64,000 nucleotides of DNA, from positions 124,001-188,000 of the forward strand of contig JADJLL010000002.1 in NCBI GenBank assembly GCA_016710095.1. The letters are read 5' to 3'. Within the stretch, counting starts at the first letter, position 1. Each line of letters opens with the position of its first letter. Position numbers and translations under genes: made by a program. The notes beneath the pieces are model-generated. The model did no database searches. It saw nothing but the letters and a program-made list of their open reading frames with translations, and was not told the origin of the DNA. Positions 19,342-29,088 of this stretch are shown here, one piece after another. This DNA comes from Candidatus Eiseniibacteriota bacterium (GTDB taxonomy: Bacteria > Eisenbacteria > RBG-16-71-46).

Positions 19342-22300
19342 ATGAAGATCACCGACCTCTTCATCCGCCGGCCGGTCCTCGCGATCGTCGTCAATCTCGT
19401 GATCCTCATCGCGGGCCTTCAGGCCGTGCGCTCCCTGAGCGTGCGGCAGTACCCGCGCTCCGACGTGGCCGTCGTCACGGTCACGACGGCCTACATCGGC
19501 GCGAACGCCGACCTCGTGCGCGGTTTCATCACGTCGCCGCTCGAACGCGTGATCGCGTCCGCCGACGGCATCGACTACCTCGAGTCGTCGAGCGCGCAGG
19601 GCGTCAGCACGATCACCGTGCACCTGAAGCTCAACTACGACACCAACGCCGCGCTCACGCAGGTGCAGGCGAAGGTGGCGCAGGTGCGCAACGACCTGCC
19701 GCCGGAGGCACAGGCGCCGGTCATCTCGGTGCAGACGGCCGACTCGCAGTTCGCGTCCATGTACCTCGGATTCGCGTCCAAGGACCTCGACCGGAACCAG
19801 ATCACGGACTACCTCACGCGAGTGGTCCAGCCGCGGCTCTCCGCGATCAGCGGCGTGCAGCGCGCCGACATCCTCGGCGGCCGCACGTTCGCGATGCGCA
19901 TCTGGCTCAAGCCCGACCGGCTCGCGGCGCGCAACCTGTCGCCGTCGACGGTCTGGACCGCGCTCGCCCAGAACAACTACCTGTCCGCGCTCGGCCGCAC
20001 CAAGGGTTCCATGGTGTCGGTGAACCTCGTGGCGAACACCGACCTCAAGACGCCCGAGGACTTCAAGCGGATGGTGATCAAGCAGCAGGGCTCGGACGTC
20101 GTGCGGCTCGGCGACGTGGCCGACGTCGTGCTGGGCGCCGAGGACTACGACACCGACGTGCGCTTCAACGGGCAGGCGGCGACGTTCATGGGCATCTGGG
20201 TGCTGCCCACGGCCAACTCGCTCGAAGTGATCAAGGAAGTGCGCGCGGCGATGAAGGAGATCGACGCGCAGCTGCCCGTCGGCATGACGTCGGGCATTCC
20301 GTACGACTCGACCGTGTACATCCAGAGCGCCATCGACGAAGTGCTCAAGACGCTCGTCGAGACGCTGCTCATCGTCGTGCTCGTGATTTTCTTCTTCCTC
20401 GGCTCGATGCGCTCGCTGATCATCCCGGTCGTGGCGATTCCCATCTCGCTCGTCGGCGCCGTGTTCCTCATGCTCGTCGCCGGCTTCACGATCAACCTGC
20501 TCACGCTGCTCGCGATCGTGCTCTCCGTGGGACTCGTCGTGGACGACGCGATCGTCATGGTCGAGAACATCGAGCGGCACGTGCACGAGGGGATGGCGCC
20601 CATACCCGCGGCCCTCGCGGCCGCGCGGGAACTGCTGAGCCCCATCATCTCGATGACGATCACGCTCGCCGCCGTGTACACGCCGCTCGGCATCCAGGGC
20701 GGCCTCACGGGCTCGCTGTTCCGCGAGTTCGCGTTCACGCTCGCCGGCGCGGTGCTCGTGTCGGGCATCGTGGCGCTCACGCTGTCGCCCATGATGGGCT
20801 CGCGCCTCATCCGTGAGGGCGATTCCGAGAAGGGCTTCGCGGGCTGGATCAACCACCGCTTCGAGGCGATCCGCGCGGACTACGTGAAGCGCATCGCGGG
20901 CGCGCTCGCCAACCGCGGCGCCGTGCTCACGGTGTGGATCGTGTTCACGCTGCTCATGATTCCGTTCTACCTGTTCTCGCAGCGCGAACTCGCGCCCGCC
21001 GAGGACCAGAGCGTCGTCTTCGGGATCGTGCAGGCGGCGCCCAACGCCACGCTCGACCAGACGCGGCTCTTCACGACGCGCGTGTACGAGGCGATGAAGT
21101 CGCTGCCCGAGACGCGCAACATCTTCCAGATCACGTTCCCGAGCGGCGGCTTCGGCGGCGCGAACCTCGCGCCGTGGAACGAGCGCAAGCGCAGCGCCGC
21201 GCAGGTGAACATGGAGATGTCGGGCAAGCTCGCGCAGATCCCGGGCATCCGCATCATCTCGGTCGTGCCCCCGGCGCTGCCGGGCGGCGGCAGCTTCCCG
21301 GTGGACTTCGTGATGGCGTCCACCGCGCCGCCGGAGGAGCTCGCGCAGTTCGCCGGCCAGCTGATCCAGAAGGCCTACGCGAGCGGCGTGTTCATGTACG
21401 TGGACTCGGACCTCAAGTTCGACCAGCCGCAGACGGAAGTCGTCTTCGATCGCGACAAGGTGCGCTCGCTCGGCGTGGACATGCGCCGCGTGGGACAGGA
21501 CCTGTCGTCGATGCTCGGCGGCAACTTCGTCAACCGGTTCAGCATCCAGGGGCGCAGCTACAAGGTGATCCCGCAGGTCTCGCGCGCCGAGCGCCTCACG
21601 CCCGAGCAGCTGCAGAAGCTCTACGTGAGCGGGCCCGGCGACCAGCTCGTGCCGCTGGCGACGTTCGCGTCGCTGCAGACGACGACGCAGCCGCGGGAAC
21701 TGAAGCGCTTCCAGCAGCTGAACGCCGTGCGCATCCAGGGCGTGATCCCGCCCGGCGTGCCGCTCGACAAGGCGCTGAGCGTGCTCGAGACGGAAGCGAA
21801 GCGCATCCTGCCTCGCGGCTACACGATCGACTACGCGGGTGAGTCGCGGCAGCTGCGCACCGAGGGCGGCAAGTTCCTCGGCGTGTTCCTGCTGTCGGCG
21901 ATCCTCATCTTCCTCGTGCTCGCCGCGCAGTTCGAGAGCTTCCGCGACCCGTTCGTGATCCTCGCGGGTTCGGCGCCGCTCGCGCTGTCGGGCGCCATGC
22001 TGTTCACGTTCCTCGGCTTCACGTCGCTCAACGTGTACAGCCAGGTCGGGCTCATCACGCTCGTCGGCCTGATCGCGAAGAACGGCATCCTGATCGTTCA
22101 GTTCGCGAACGAGCTTCAGGAGAAGGGGCGCGACAAGGTGAACGCCGTGGTCGAGGCGGCCGGCACGCGTCTCCGGCCCATTCTCATGACGACCGCCGCG
22201 ACGGTGTTCGGCCACCTGCCGCTCATCTTCGCGCACGGCCCGGGCGCCGGAGCGCGCAACAGCATCGGCATCACGCTCGTCTCGGGCATGATCATCGGCA

Positions 22301-22431
22301 CGATCTTCACGCTGCTCGTCGTGCCCGCCGTGTACGTGCTCTTCGCCAAGGTGCGCGTGCCGGTGGATGCGCGCATCGCGGCGGCCGAGGACGCGGAGGC
22401 CGAAGGCGAGGCGGAGCCCACGCCGGCCTGA
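19342..22431 (+). CDS. RND multidrug efflux permease (HAE1 type)
   Basis: A full-length 1029-residue pump subunit starting ITDLFIRRPVLAIVVNL, the amphipathic start and first helix of the AcrB/MdtB/MexF family. The proton relay is present: Asp401-Asp402 in GLVVDDAIVMVENIERH and Lys913 in GLIAKNGILIVQF. Two internally repeated halves, each with a periplasmic porter region, match the family. The reading frame is clean over 3 kb. It forms an operon with the adaptor 3 bp upstream and is followed by a strong hairpin terminator. Substrate could be drugs, lipids or envelope material; being embedded in a polysaccharide locus does not prove a role in export of the glycan. Confidence 0.95.
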   Translation: MKITDLFIRRPVLAIVVNLVILIAGLQAVRSLSVRQYPRSDVAVVTVTTAYIGANADLVRGFITSPLERVIASADGIDYLESSSAQGVSTITVHLKLNYDTNAALTQVQAKVAQVRNDLPPEAQAPVISVQTADSQFASMYLGFASKDLDRNQITDYLTRVVQPRLSAISGVQRADILGGRTFAMRIWLKPDRLAARNLSPSTVWTALAQNNYLSALGRTKGSMVSVNLVANTDLKTPEDFKRMVIKQQGSDVVRLGDVADVVLGAEDYDTDVRFNGQAATFMGIWVLPTANSLEVIKEVRAAMKEIDAQLPVGMTSGIPYDSTVYIQSAIDEVLKTLVETLLIVVLVIFFFLGSMRSLIIPVVAIPISLVGAVFLMLVAGFTINLLTLLAIVLSVGLVVDDAIVMVENIERHVHEGMAPIPAALAAARELLSPIISMTITLAAVYTPLGIQGGLTGSLFREFAFTLAGAVLVSGIVALTLSPMMGSRLIREGDSEKGFAGWINHRFEAIRADYVKRIAGALANRGAVLTVWIVFTLLMIPFYLFSQRELAPAEDQSVVFGIVQAAPNATLDQTRLFTTRVYEAMKSLPETRNIFQITFPSGGFGGANLAPWNERKRSAAQVNMEMSGKLAQIPGIRIISVVPPALPGGGSFPVDFVMASTAPPEELAQFAGQLIQKAYASGVFMYVDSDLKFDQPQTEVVFDRDKVRSLGVDMRRVGQDLSSMLGGNFVNRFSIQGRSYKVIPQVSRAERLTPEQLQKLYVSGPGDQLVPLATFASLQTTTQPRELKRFQQLNAVRIQGVIPPGVPLDKALSVLETEAKRILPRGYTIDYAGESRQLRTEGGKFLGVFLLSAILIFLVLAAQFESFRDPFVILAGSAPLALSGAMLFTFLGFTSLNVYSQVGLITLVGLIAKNGILIVQFANELQEKGRDKVNAVVEAAGTRLRPILMTTAATVFGHLPLIFAHGPGAGARNSIGITLVSGMIIGTIFTLLVVPAVYVLFAKVRVPVDARIAAAEDAEAEGEAEPTPA

Positions 22432-22446
22432 TTCCCGGGGTGCCGT

Positions 22447-22501
22447 CCGAAACGCGAGAGGCCGCCGCGGGGAAGTCCCACGGCGGCCTCTCGCGTTTCG
22501 G
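22447..22501. terminator. Bidirectional terminator-like perfect hairpin
   Basis: A perfect 21-bp inverted repeat, 22447-22467 against 22481-22501 (CCGAAACGCGAGAGGCCGCCG type arm shortened: begins CCGAAACGCG), with a 13-nt loop. It lies between the convergent stops of the RND permease (22431) and the deacetylase (22507). No long T-run follows on either strand, only short ones, as is common in GC-rich genomes. Confidence 0.75.
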
Positions 22502-22506
22502 GGCGG

Positions 22507-23400
22507 TCACGCCTTCGGCGGACCCAGCCAGCCTTCGCGCTCGAGGATCTCGCGCATCGGCGCCCACCGGTAGCGCCCGAACAGGTGCTCGAGCTTCTCG
22601 ACCACCGTGTGCAGGTTCACGTACGTGATGAACCCGTCGAGCGGATCGAGCGACATGCGGTGCGACTCCGGCGTGACCTCGCGCGGGTGCAGATAGAGCA
22701 CGAACGGGCGCCGCCTCAGGATGTAGTCGAGGCCCGCGCGGAAGATCGGCAGCGGCAGCGCGCGCAGGTAGAAGCCGCCGCCGACGGGGAATCGCACCTT
22801 GAACACCTGCGCGGTCGCGACCGGGAACTCGACGAGATCGGCGTGCGGGTCGTGCTTCGTGAGGTCGACGGGCGAGGGCCGGTAGATCCAGCACGGGGCG
22901 CCCGGCGTGCCGTACATCTTCACCTTCATCGGGAAGATGCTCGAATCGTAGCGGTAACCCTCCGAGCGCAGCACCTCGAGCGCCCAAGGGTTCGACTTGT
23001 CGATGCTGAACGTCGGCGCGCGGAAGCCGATCACCGGGAACTCGCCGAGCGCATCGGTCACGACCTGGCGGAACTCGCGCAGCTCGTCGCGGAACGTCTC
23101 GGGCGTGGCGCGCCACACCGGCCGATGCGACATGCCGTGACAGGCGAGCTCGTGTCCTTCGTCGACCATGCGCCGGATGAGCGCCGGGTGTTCGCGCACG
23201 ACGTCGCCGAGCACGAAGAACGTGCAGCGCAGCCCGTCTCGCTTGAGCAGGTCGAGGATCGCCTCGGTGCCCTTCACGGTGATGCTCTCGCGCGCGCGGA
23301 CTTCGTCCGAGACGAGGTTCACTTCGCTGTGGTGCCAGTCCTCGATGTCGAACGAGAACGAGGCCAGGTGCGGGAAGGGTTGCCGGCGGGTCCGGGTCAG
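22507..23400 (-). CDS. XrtA-type polysaccharide deacetylase (NodB homology, DUF3473-like)
   Basis: About 297 residues. ASFSFDIEDWHHSEVN carries the catalytic and metal Asp pair, CHGMSHR supplies the metal His-x3-His, RAPTFSI and VGGGFYLRALPL follow, and the C-terminal LHPREVTPESHRM plus FITYVNLHTVVEKLEHL matches the exosortase/PEP-CTERM-associated deacetylase family. It should remove N-acetyl groups from the polysaccharide or its intermediates using a divalent metal. The start is unclear: CTG 23400 (LTRTRRQPFPHLASFSFD) is in frame and overlaps a TGA that would close the upstream gene after one base correction; no ATG or GTG is in frame before the conserved core. Intact after that. Confidence 0.87.
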   Translation of the reverse strand: MTRTRRQPFPHLASFSFDIEDWHHSEVNLVSDEVRARESITVKGTEAILDLLKRDGLRCTFFVLGDVVREHPALIRRMVDEGHELACHGMSHRPVWRATPETFRDELREFRQVVTDALGEFPVIGFRAPTFSIDKSNPWALEVLRSEGYRYDSSIFPMKVKMYGTPGAPCWIYRPSPVDLTKHDPHADLVEFPVATAQVFKVRFPVGGGFYLRALPLPIFRAGLDYILRRRPFVLYLHPREVTPESHRMSLDPLDGFITYVNLHTVVEKLEHLFGRYRWAPMREILEREGWLGPPKA

Positions 23401-25449
23401 GGGAGCGGAGCAGGAACTGGTAGAGCCGGCAGCCGTCGCGCTCGAGGTCGAGGCGCACGCGGCCGCCGCCGGCCGTTCGAGGCGCGCCCACGGCTCGTCC
23501 CCGGGCACGAAGTCGCCGGGACGGTACACCACGAAGACGCGGCGCACCGGGTGCACGGCGCGCGCGTGCGTCACGACGTCGGCCAGCACCGCGAGGTCCT
23601 GGTCGAGCGTGGCGACCGGGCCGAAGAGGTCGGCCGTCAGCTCGCGGCGCCGCAGGAGGTCGGACGCCGGGAACGCCGCGCGCTCCGGGCCGAACACGGT
23701 GCCCGCGAGCATGCGGCGCTCTCCCCACCATGAGCAGGTCGCGCGAACGGTGGTCCGATCACCACCGCGTCGGGCACGTGCGAGTCGCGCAGGAACGCGT
23801 ACAACGCGCTTCTCGCCCGGCGCGGGTGCGAGCGCCTCGGCCTGCGCGCGCATGGGATCGGCAGGTAGCCGCGCAGGAACACCGCGGACGGGAACACGAA
23901 CACGACCACCAAGAGCACGGCGAACCAGGGCGTCCGAGCGCGCGCGCCAGCGCGTCGAGCGGTCCAGGAACGATGCCGCCGCCGAGCAGCGCGAGCGCGG
24001 AGATCTCCCAGACGAACTTGTGCTCGTTGCCCTCGGGCAGGTGCACGAGCCGAGCAGCGCGACCAGCCCGCCGGCCCAGAGCGCGAGCCACGCCGCGAGC
24101 GGGCGTGCCTCGCGCCACGCGGCGGCGGCGCCGCCCCAGCCGCAGGAGCGCGTGACGCCGCAGGCGGTCAGGATCGTCCACGGCATCATCCAGCCGAGCT
24201 GGATCACCTGGTGGTGCATGCCGGACTCTTCGCGCCAGCCGGTGGCGATCGAGACGAGGTAGGGCAGCGCGACGGCGAAGCCCGCGACGGTCGCGGCCCA
24301 GAACGTGGCGAGACGGCCGGGCGCGGGCAGCCACGGTGCGCGCGGGCGCAGCAGCAGCGCGAGCACGAACGCGCCGGTCGAGACCGGGATCATCGTGAGC
24401 GCGACGACGCTGTGGAACAGCACGCTGCCCACGCCGGCCACGAACGCGACCGCGATCCAGCGGCGCGAGCCGTCCGCGACCAGGCGGGCGAGCGCCCACC
24501 AATGGAGCAGCAGGTAGAGGTACGCGCCGCCGAGCGGGCCGCCGAGCGTGTACTTGTCCCAGAAGTTGACCATGTGGGCGAACGGCGCCTGCAGCTCGTA
24601 GAGCACGTCCGTCGAGTTCCACTTCGAGTTCGCGACGATGCGCCGGAGCTCTCCACCGCCCGGACGTCGCCGGTCAGCGCGCGCAGCAGCCGCAGCGGCC
24701 ACAGCAGCCACGCGCCCGCGTTGAGGCCGAGCGTGAAGAGCATCAGGGTGCCGCGGGCCGCGCGCTCGGAGCCGTTCGAGAGCGCCCACGCGAGCTGCCA
24801 GACCAGCACGAACATCGCCCATGCCCACGACGTTCAGCAGCGACATGAACACGAACGGGTCCTGCCCGCGCAGCGACGTGAGCTGCGCGATGAACAGGTG
24901 CCAGACCCAGACGTAGTTCAGCTTGAGTCCGATGAAGCGCGGGTCCACCGGCGGCACGCCGTGCTGCAGGATCTCGGTCACGATCGCGCCGTGCACCCAC
25001 GTGTCGGAGCGGATGCGGATCCACGGGTTGAACGCGGGCGAGCATCGCCACGAAGAGGACGCCGCGCCGAGCCAGATCCAGGCCCAGCGCGTCACCGGCG
25101 CTTCCGGCTCGTCGGGTCCGCGGCGCGGCCGAGCGAGCGGCCTCGCCGCCGGCGAAGAGCAGCCAGCCGCCCATGCCCACGAGGCGTGACGCGGTCTGCA
25201 GGTCCTGGCCGGCGCGCAGCAGCGCCCACGCGACCAGCGCGCTCACGAGTGGCGAGAGCAGCAGCCCGAGCGTCCAGCGCGTCGCCACGCCCGCGCGAGG
25301 CACGAGCAGCCGCGTGACGGCCAGTCCCGGGAACACGCCGAGCCAGACGAAGATGCCGATCTGCCCGATCAGTCCGTCCGCGCGCAGTCCGGCGACGGCG
25401 AGCACGAACAACGCCGCCAGCACCCACACGCGCGGCGCGAGCTTCACCG
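23400..25449 (-). CDS. Large GT-C-like membrane protein (many frameshifts)
   Basis: Starts at GTG 25449 (VKLAPRVWVLAALFVLAVAGL), overlapping the stop of the acyltransferase gene (GTGA). Pieces in several frames add up to about 680 residues: early hydrophobic helices, then RIRSDTWVHGAIVTEIL and GVPPVDPRFIGLKLNYVW, the same loop as in the 7.7-9.7 kb gene, more helices including WMMPWTILTACG, and a soluble tail (FGPVATLDQDLAVLADVV, RRVFVVYRPGDF). At least seven frame changes are visible, for example near 25050, 24820, 24660, 24050, 23930, 23730 and 23440. It is probably a functional paralogue recovered from error-rich sequence, but true decay cannot be excluded. Confidence 0.5.
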
Positions 25450-26723
25450 CGTGGCGTCCTTGATCACCCGTGCGGGCACGCCGCCCACGACCGTGCCCGC
25501 GGGCACGTCGCGCGTGACGACCGCTCCCGCGGCCACGACGGCGTCCTCGCCGACGGTGACGCCCGGCAGCAGCAGGCGCCCGCGCCGAGGTAGCAGCCGC
25601 GCTTGAGCACGACCGGCGCGACCGTGCCGTCACCGGCGCCGGCCTGCGTGCGGTCCATGCGCTTCGCGTCGTCGTGCACGATCACCGTGACGCGGAACGA
25701 GATCGTCACGTCGTCCTCGATCACGATCAGTTCGGGGAACTGGTCGTCGAATCCGGCGACCGGGATGGGCAGTTTCTTCCACAGCTGTACGACCGTGTCG
25801 AGCGATCCCTTCTGCGCGGAGAGCGTCGGGAACGTCTTCGCCGTGCCGAGCACGTACTGGTAGTGCAGCTGCACGGGCTCCGCGCCCCACTGGCGTTTGA
25901 AGGCGAACGTGCCCGAGTTCCACTGGCTGCGCCCGAAGTCGAAGCGCTTCATGCCGAGCGCGAACGCGCGCTGCAGCGCCTCCCAGTACAGCACCTGGTT
26001 CGGGCAGTGCGTGAAGAACCGGCGCAGCGAGCTCGCCCACGGGTCGGTCATCGTGCCCGCGTGGCGCACGGTGAACATGACGCCGGCGGCTTCGTGTTCG
26101 CGCTCGATCACGAGCAGCTCGGCGTCCTCGCCGAGCGCGGCGAGCGCGCCCTCGTAGTAGCGCACGTTGCGGATCGGGGAGCCGAGGTCGCGCATGTTCT
26201 CGAGCAGGACGCGGTGGAACGTCGCGGCGTCGCGGTTCCACTTCCGCTCGAAGCCGGCCTTCTCGCCCTTGCGGATCTGGTTGCGGAGCTTCGCGTCGAA
26301 CGCCTTCCACTGCGCTTCGGAGTTCTCGGCGAGCGTCAGCACCATCGTGACGTGCTCGTCGTTCGTCTCGAGTCCCGGCCACGCGGTCTTCTGGTCGCGC
26401 AGCTCGATCCACGCCATCTTCCGGCGGCGCATTTCCTCGCGAGCGGGCTCGAGCAGCGCGGCGGCGATCTCCGGCGAGTCGGCGAGCAGGCCGCCGGGCG
26501 CCGAGAAGAACTGCGGCGCTCGGCCGCCCTTCGCGAACAGCGGCAGCACGCCCGTGATGCGACCGCCTTCTTCGGCGAGCCACCAGCGCGCGGGCACGCC
26601 GTAGGCGCGCTCGGTGAGGTCCTTCCACGCGGTGAGCTGGCCGAAGTGCGAGAGGTCCGAGGCGCGCACGTACGCGTCCCAGCGCTCGCGGTCGGCGTTC
26701 TGCAGCTTGCGGACGTCGGCCAT
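25446..26723 (-). CDS. FemAB-like GNAT protein running into a hexapeptide-repeat acyltransferase (one frameshift)
   Basis: ATG 26723 opens MADVRKLQNADRERWDAYV. Residues 1-322 are a FemAB/GNAT-type protein of the XrtA/PEP-CTERM-associated kind: SHFGQLTAWKDL, FSAPGGLLADSPE, then KRFDFGRSQWNSGTFAFKRQWG and a closing LWKKLPIPVA. The same frame continues into a left-handed beta-helix acetyltransferase C-terminal part (IEDDVTISFRVTVIVHDDA, LKRGCYLGAGA); after a one-base shift near 25578 it reads GVTVGEDAVVAAGAVV and GGVPARVIKDATR. The hexapeptide part has about 100 residues and seems to lack its N-terminal coils. It is either a compact fusion or two genes joined by a deletion. Both activities would be N- or O-acyl transfer to sugar or peptide amines. 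Confidence 0.75.
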
Positions 26724-26727
26724 GGGC

Positions 26728-27930
26728 TCAGCGGGGCCGCGGCGCGTCTTCGCCGGCGCTTCGAGCGGCGAGCGCGGGCACGGCGCGCAGCGTCCCGAGC
26801 GCGCGAGCATGATCAGCGTGGGCTCGACGGGATGCGGTAGCGCGTCTGCGTGAAGAAGAGCGCGTAGAACGCGGCGGTCGCGAGCACGACGAGCGAGCGC
26901 CCAGCGCTTCCGCGCCTCGGACGCGCCGAAGAGCAGGCCCACGATCGAGAACAGGAGCACGGGCACGAAGTAGATCGCGCCGAACATGAGCACCGGCCCG
27001 CGGTTGTACTGGTTCTTCGTCTGGATGCGGTCGGGCATCGCCTGGAAGAAGTGCAGGAACTCGAACCGACGTCGTGCAGGTAGGCGCCCGGCTGGTCGCG
27101 GAAGATGTCCAGTTCGTGCCGGACGAACGCGCCGGTCGCCAGCGGCCGGTAGGGCGTCCGGCGGCAGCTTCACCCGGCGGTCGCCGGCGAGCGTCGAATC
27201 CGTGCGCGAGTAGTGCAGCACGTACTGCGCCTTCTGCATGAAGACGGCCTTGCCGCCGTACGCGGCCTTGCGCCACGCGACGTACGGGCCGAGCACGACG
27301 AGCACCGTGAGCGCGGCGGCGGCGAGCACGGGCAGCATCGCGCGGCGGCGGCGCAGTCCGGCCGCGAGCCAGCCGAGCAGCGCGAGGCCCGGAGCGAGCG
27401 CGACGGGGTCGGTCAGGTAGGCGAGCGCCAGCGACGCGCCCACGCCCAGCGCCGTGAGCGCGCCTGGGCTCGTCGTCGGCGGCGACGGCGGCCGAGACCG
27501 CGGTCATGAGCAGCGTGCAGTAGAGCAACGTCGGATACAGCATGCCGGTCGTGAACACGAGCGTGGGCGCGAAGGCGAGGCAGAGCCCGGTGAGCACGCC
27601 CGCGGCGCGCCCGCCGAGACGCGTGGCGAGCCGGATGCCGAGCACTCCGAGCACGGCCGCCAGCGCCAGCTGGAGCATGCGCACGGCGAGGAGATTGCCC
27701 TGGCCGCCGATCAGGAAGCCGAGCGCCATCTCGACCGGGAAGAGCGGCGCGCGCGGGACGTCGCGCCCGGGCCCTGCGCCGGGAGCAGGCGAACGCGGCT
27801 CTCGTACTCCGCGGTGTCGGCGAAGTAAGCGATTGCCCATGCTGAGCACGAACGCGAAGCGCAGCGCGAGCGCGAGCGCCACGAGCGCGAACGGGCTCGT
27901 CAGGCGGCGCAGGAGCGGCGAGCCGTTCAC
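26728..27930 (-). CDS. GT39/PMT-like membrane glycosyltransferase (frameshifts, possibly shortened)
   Basis: GTG 27930 (VNGSPLLRRLTSPFALVALAL) overlaps the stop of the flippase-like gene. Helical segments GLCLAFAPTLVFTTGMLYPTLLY and YLTDPVALAPGLALLGWLAA, then PYVAWRKAAYGGKAVF and FNRGP-type YNRGPVLMFGAIYF, fit GT39-like dolichyl-phosphate-mannose transferases found beside FemAB and flippase genes. Frame changes are seen near 27825, 27770, 27465, 27140, 27070, 26890 and 26825. The joined length of about 400 residues is shorter than the usual 480-550, so some sequence may be missing. It would use a polyprenyl-linked sugar on the outer face of the membrane. Confidence 0.55.
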   Translation of the reverse strand: MNGSPLLRRLTSPFALVALALALRFAFVLSMGNRLLRRHRGVREPRSPAPGAGPGRDVPRAPLFPVEMALGFLIGGQGNLLAVRMLQLALAAVLGVLGIRLATRLGGRAAGVLTGLCLAFAPTLVFTTGMLYPTLLYCTLLMTAVSAAVAADDEPRRAHGAGRGRVAGARLPDRPRRARSGPRAARLARGRTAPPPRDAARARRRRAHGARRARPVRRVAQGRVRRQGRLHAEGAVRAALLAHGFDARRRPPGEAAAGRPTGRWRPARSSGTNWTSSATSRAPTCTTSVRVPALLPGDARPHPDEEPVQPRAGAHVRRDLLRARAPVLDRGPALRRVRGAEALGARSSCSRPPRSTRSSSRRRATASRRAHADHARALGTLRAVPALAARSAGEDAPRPR

Positions 27931-28859
27931 GGACGGCTCTCCCCGAAGGCCGGTTCGCGCGACGACGGCAGCGCGGACAGCGCGAGGCCGACGAGGCCCG
28001 GGAGCAGCGTCGCGGTCAGGAACCAGAGCAGCGAGAACGCCGCGCCGGTCGCCGGCGCCGGCGCCGAACTGGCCGAACAGCGCGGCGCTGACCTGCTCGC
28101 GCAGGCCGAGCCCGCCGAACGCGATGGGCAGGTTGCCGAGCAGCGGGATCACGGGCAGCCCGAGCAGCAGCAGCGGCGACGTGCCGGGCGCCAGGTCGCG
28201 CAGCAGCACCCACGCGCCGGCGTAGCCGAAGAAGTAGAACACGAGGCCGTACGCGAGGCTCGAGGCGAACGCGGGCGACCACGCGATGCCCTCCGGAGCT
28301 CTCGCTCCAGCGCGCGACGGGCCCCGCGGCGAACGGAAGCGCGCGCGCGCGGCGGCGAGGACGCCGGGATGCGACAGCAACGACGATGCCGGCGATGGTC
28401 ACGGCGACGAGGCCGGCGAAGACCAGGAGCAGCGGGCCGCGCCACGCGGGCACGAGCACGAACGCGGGAAGCGACATGAGTTCGAGCAGCACGACGTCGG
28501 CGACTCGGTCCCACACGACCGAAGGCAGCGTGCGCGAGCGGGGCGCGTCCAGGTGCAGCACGCGCGCGAACTCGCCGACGCGGCCGGGCGTGAACAGGCC
28601 GTAGAACGTGCCGACGAGCGTGAGGCAGTAGCTGCGTCCACGTGCGCATCGCGATGCCCGCGCGCTTCAGCAGCACCGTCCAGCGCCGCGCGCGGCCCCA
28701 GTAGCCGGCCAGCGACAGCGACACGGCGATCAGGATCGTGAGCGGCTTCACGCGCCCGAACGCCTCGAGCGCGTCCGCGACCGGCACCTTGCGCACGAGC
28801 AGCACGAGCAGGAGCGCGGACACGGCGAACTGGAGGAGTATCCCGGCGCCCTTCTTCAC
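27927..28859 (-). CDS. Flippase-like LPG synthase TM-region protein (frameshifts)
   Basis: GTG 28859 begins VKKGAGILLQFAVSALLL, followed by VRKVPVADALEAFGRVKP and WTVLLKRAGI, the N-terminal pattern of UPF0104/AglD2-like flippases. Downstream frames supply RTLPSVVWDRVADVVLLELMSLP, AYGLVFYFFGYAGAWVLL and PLLGNLPIAFGGLGLREQVSAALF, the last being the conserved family motif. Frame changes fall near 28640, 28340 and 28055. Corrected length is about 310 residues, normal for the family. It sits between a polyprenol GT2 and a GT39, as does the intact family member at 0.9-1.9 kb beside its own GT2; together they suggest a repeated polyprenyl-sugar module. Confidence 0.7.
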
Positions 28860-29088
28860 GCCGCCCGGGCGGCTGCGTCGGGGGGCGCACTCGGGGCCGG
28901 GCCAGTGTGTGGCGCGGTGTTGCAGGGTTGGGGCGCGGGGGGTGGGGGGGGGTAGGCGGGAGGCCAGCACCAGCGCGATGCCGAACATGCCGCGATCGAC
29001 CCTCCATGAGCCGGCGCAGACGGGTTGCCGGGCCGTGCTTGTCGAATCGGTTGCCGACGCGATGTCGTCCTCGAGCAGGGGCCGCCGC
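28860..29088. other. Non-coding or corrupted spacer with G-rich tract
   Basis: About 230 bp between the flippase-like start and the probable end of the upstream GT2. It contains a G-rich stretch at about 28912-28965 with runs of six to eight G. No stop lies in the minus frame that links the two genes, which suggests a base-count error here. I see no domain in any frame. Confidence 0.4.

Noticed and set aside
17959..22236. A minus-strand open frame of more than 1400 codons opposite the RND genes
   Set aside because: It lies wholly antisense to two clearly recognised proteins, has an Arg/His-rich low-complexity translation and no domain; long antisense frames are expected at this GC content.
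18211..22431. A polysaccharide-specific export system encoded by the RND pair
   Set aside because: Sequence fits ordinary HAE1 drug efflux; there is no Wza/Wzc-like or outer-membrane partner next to it, so location alone is not evidence.
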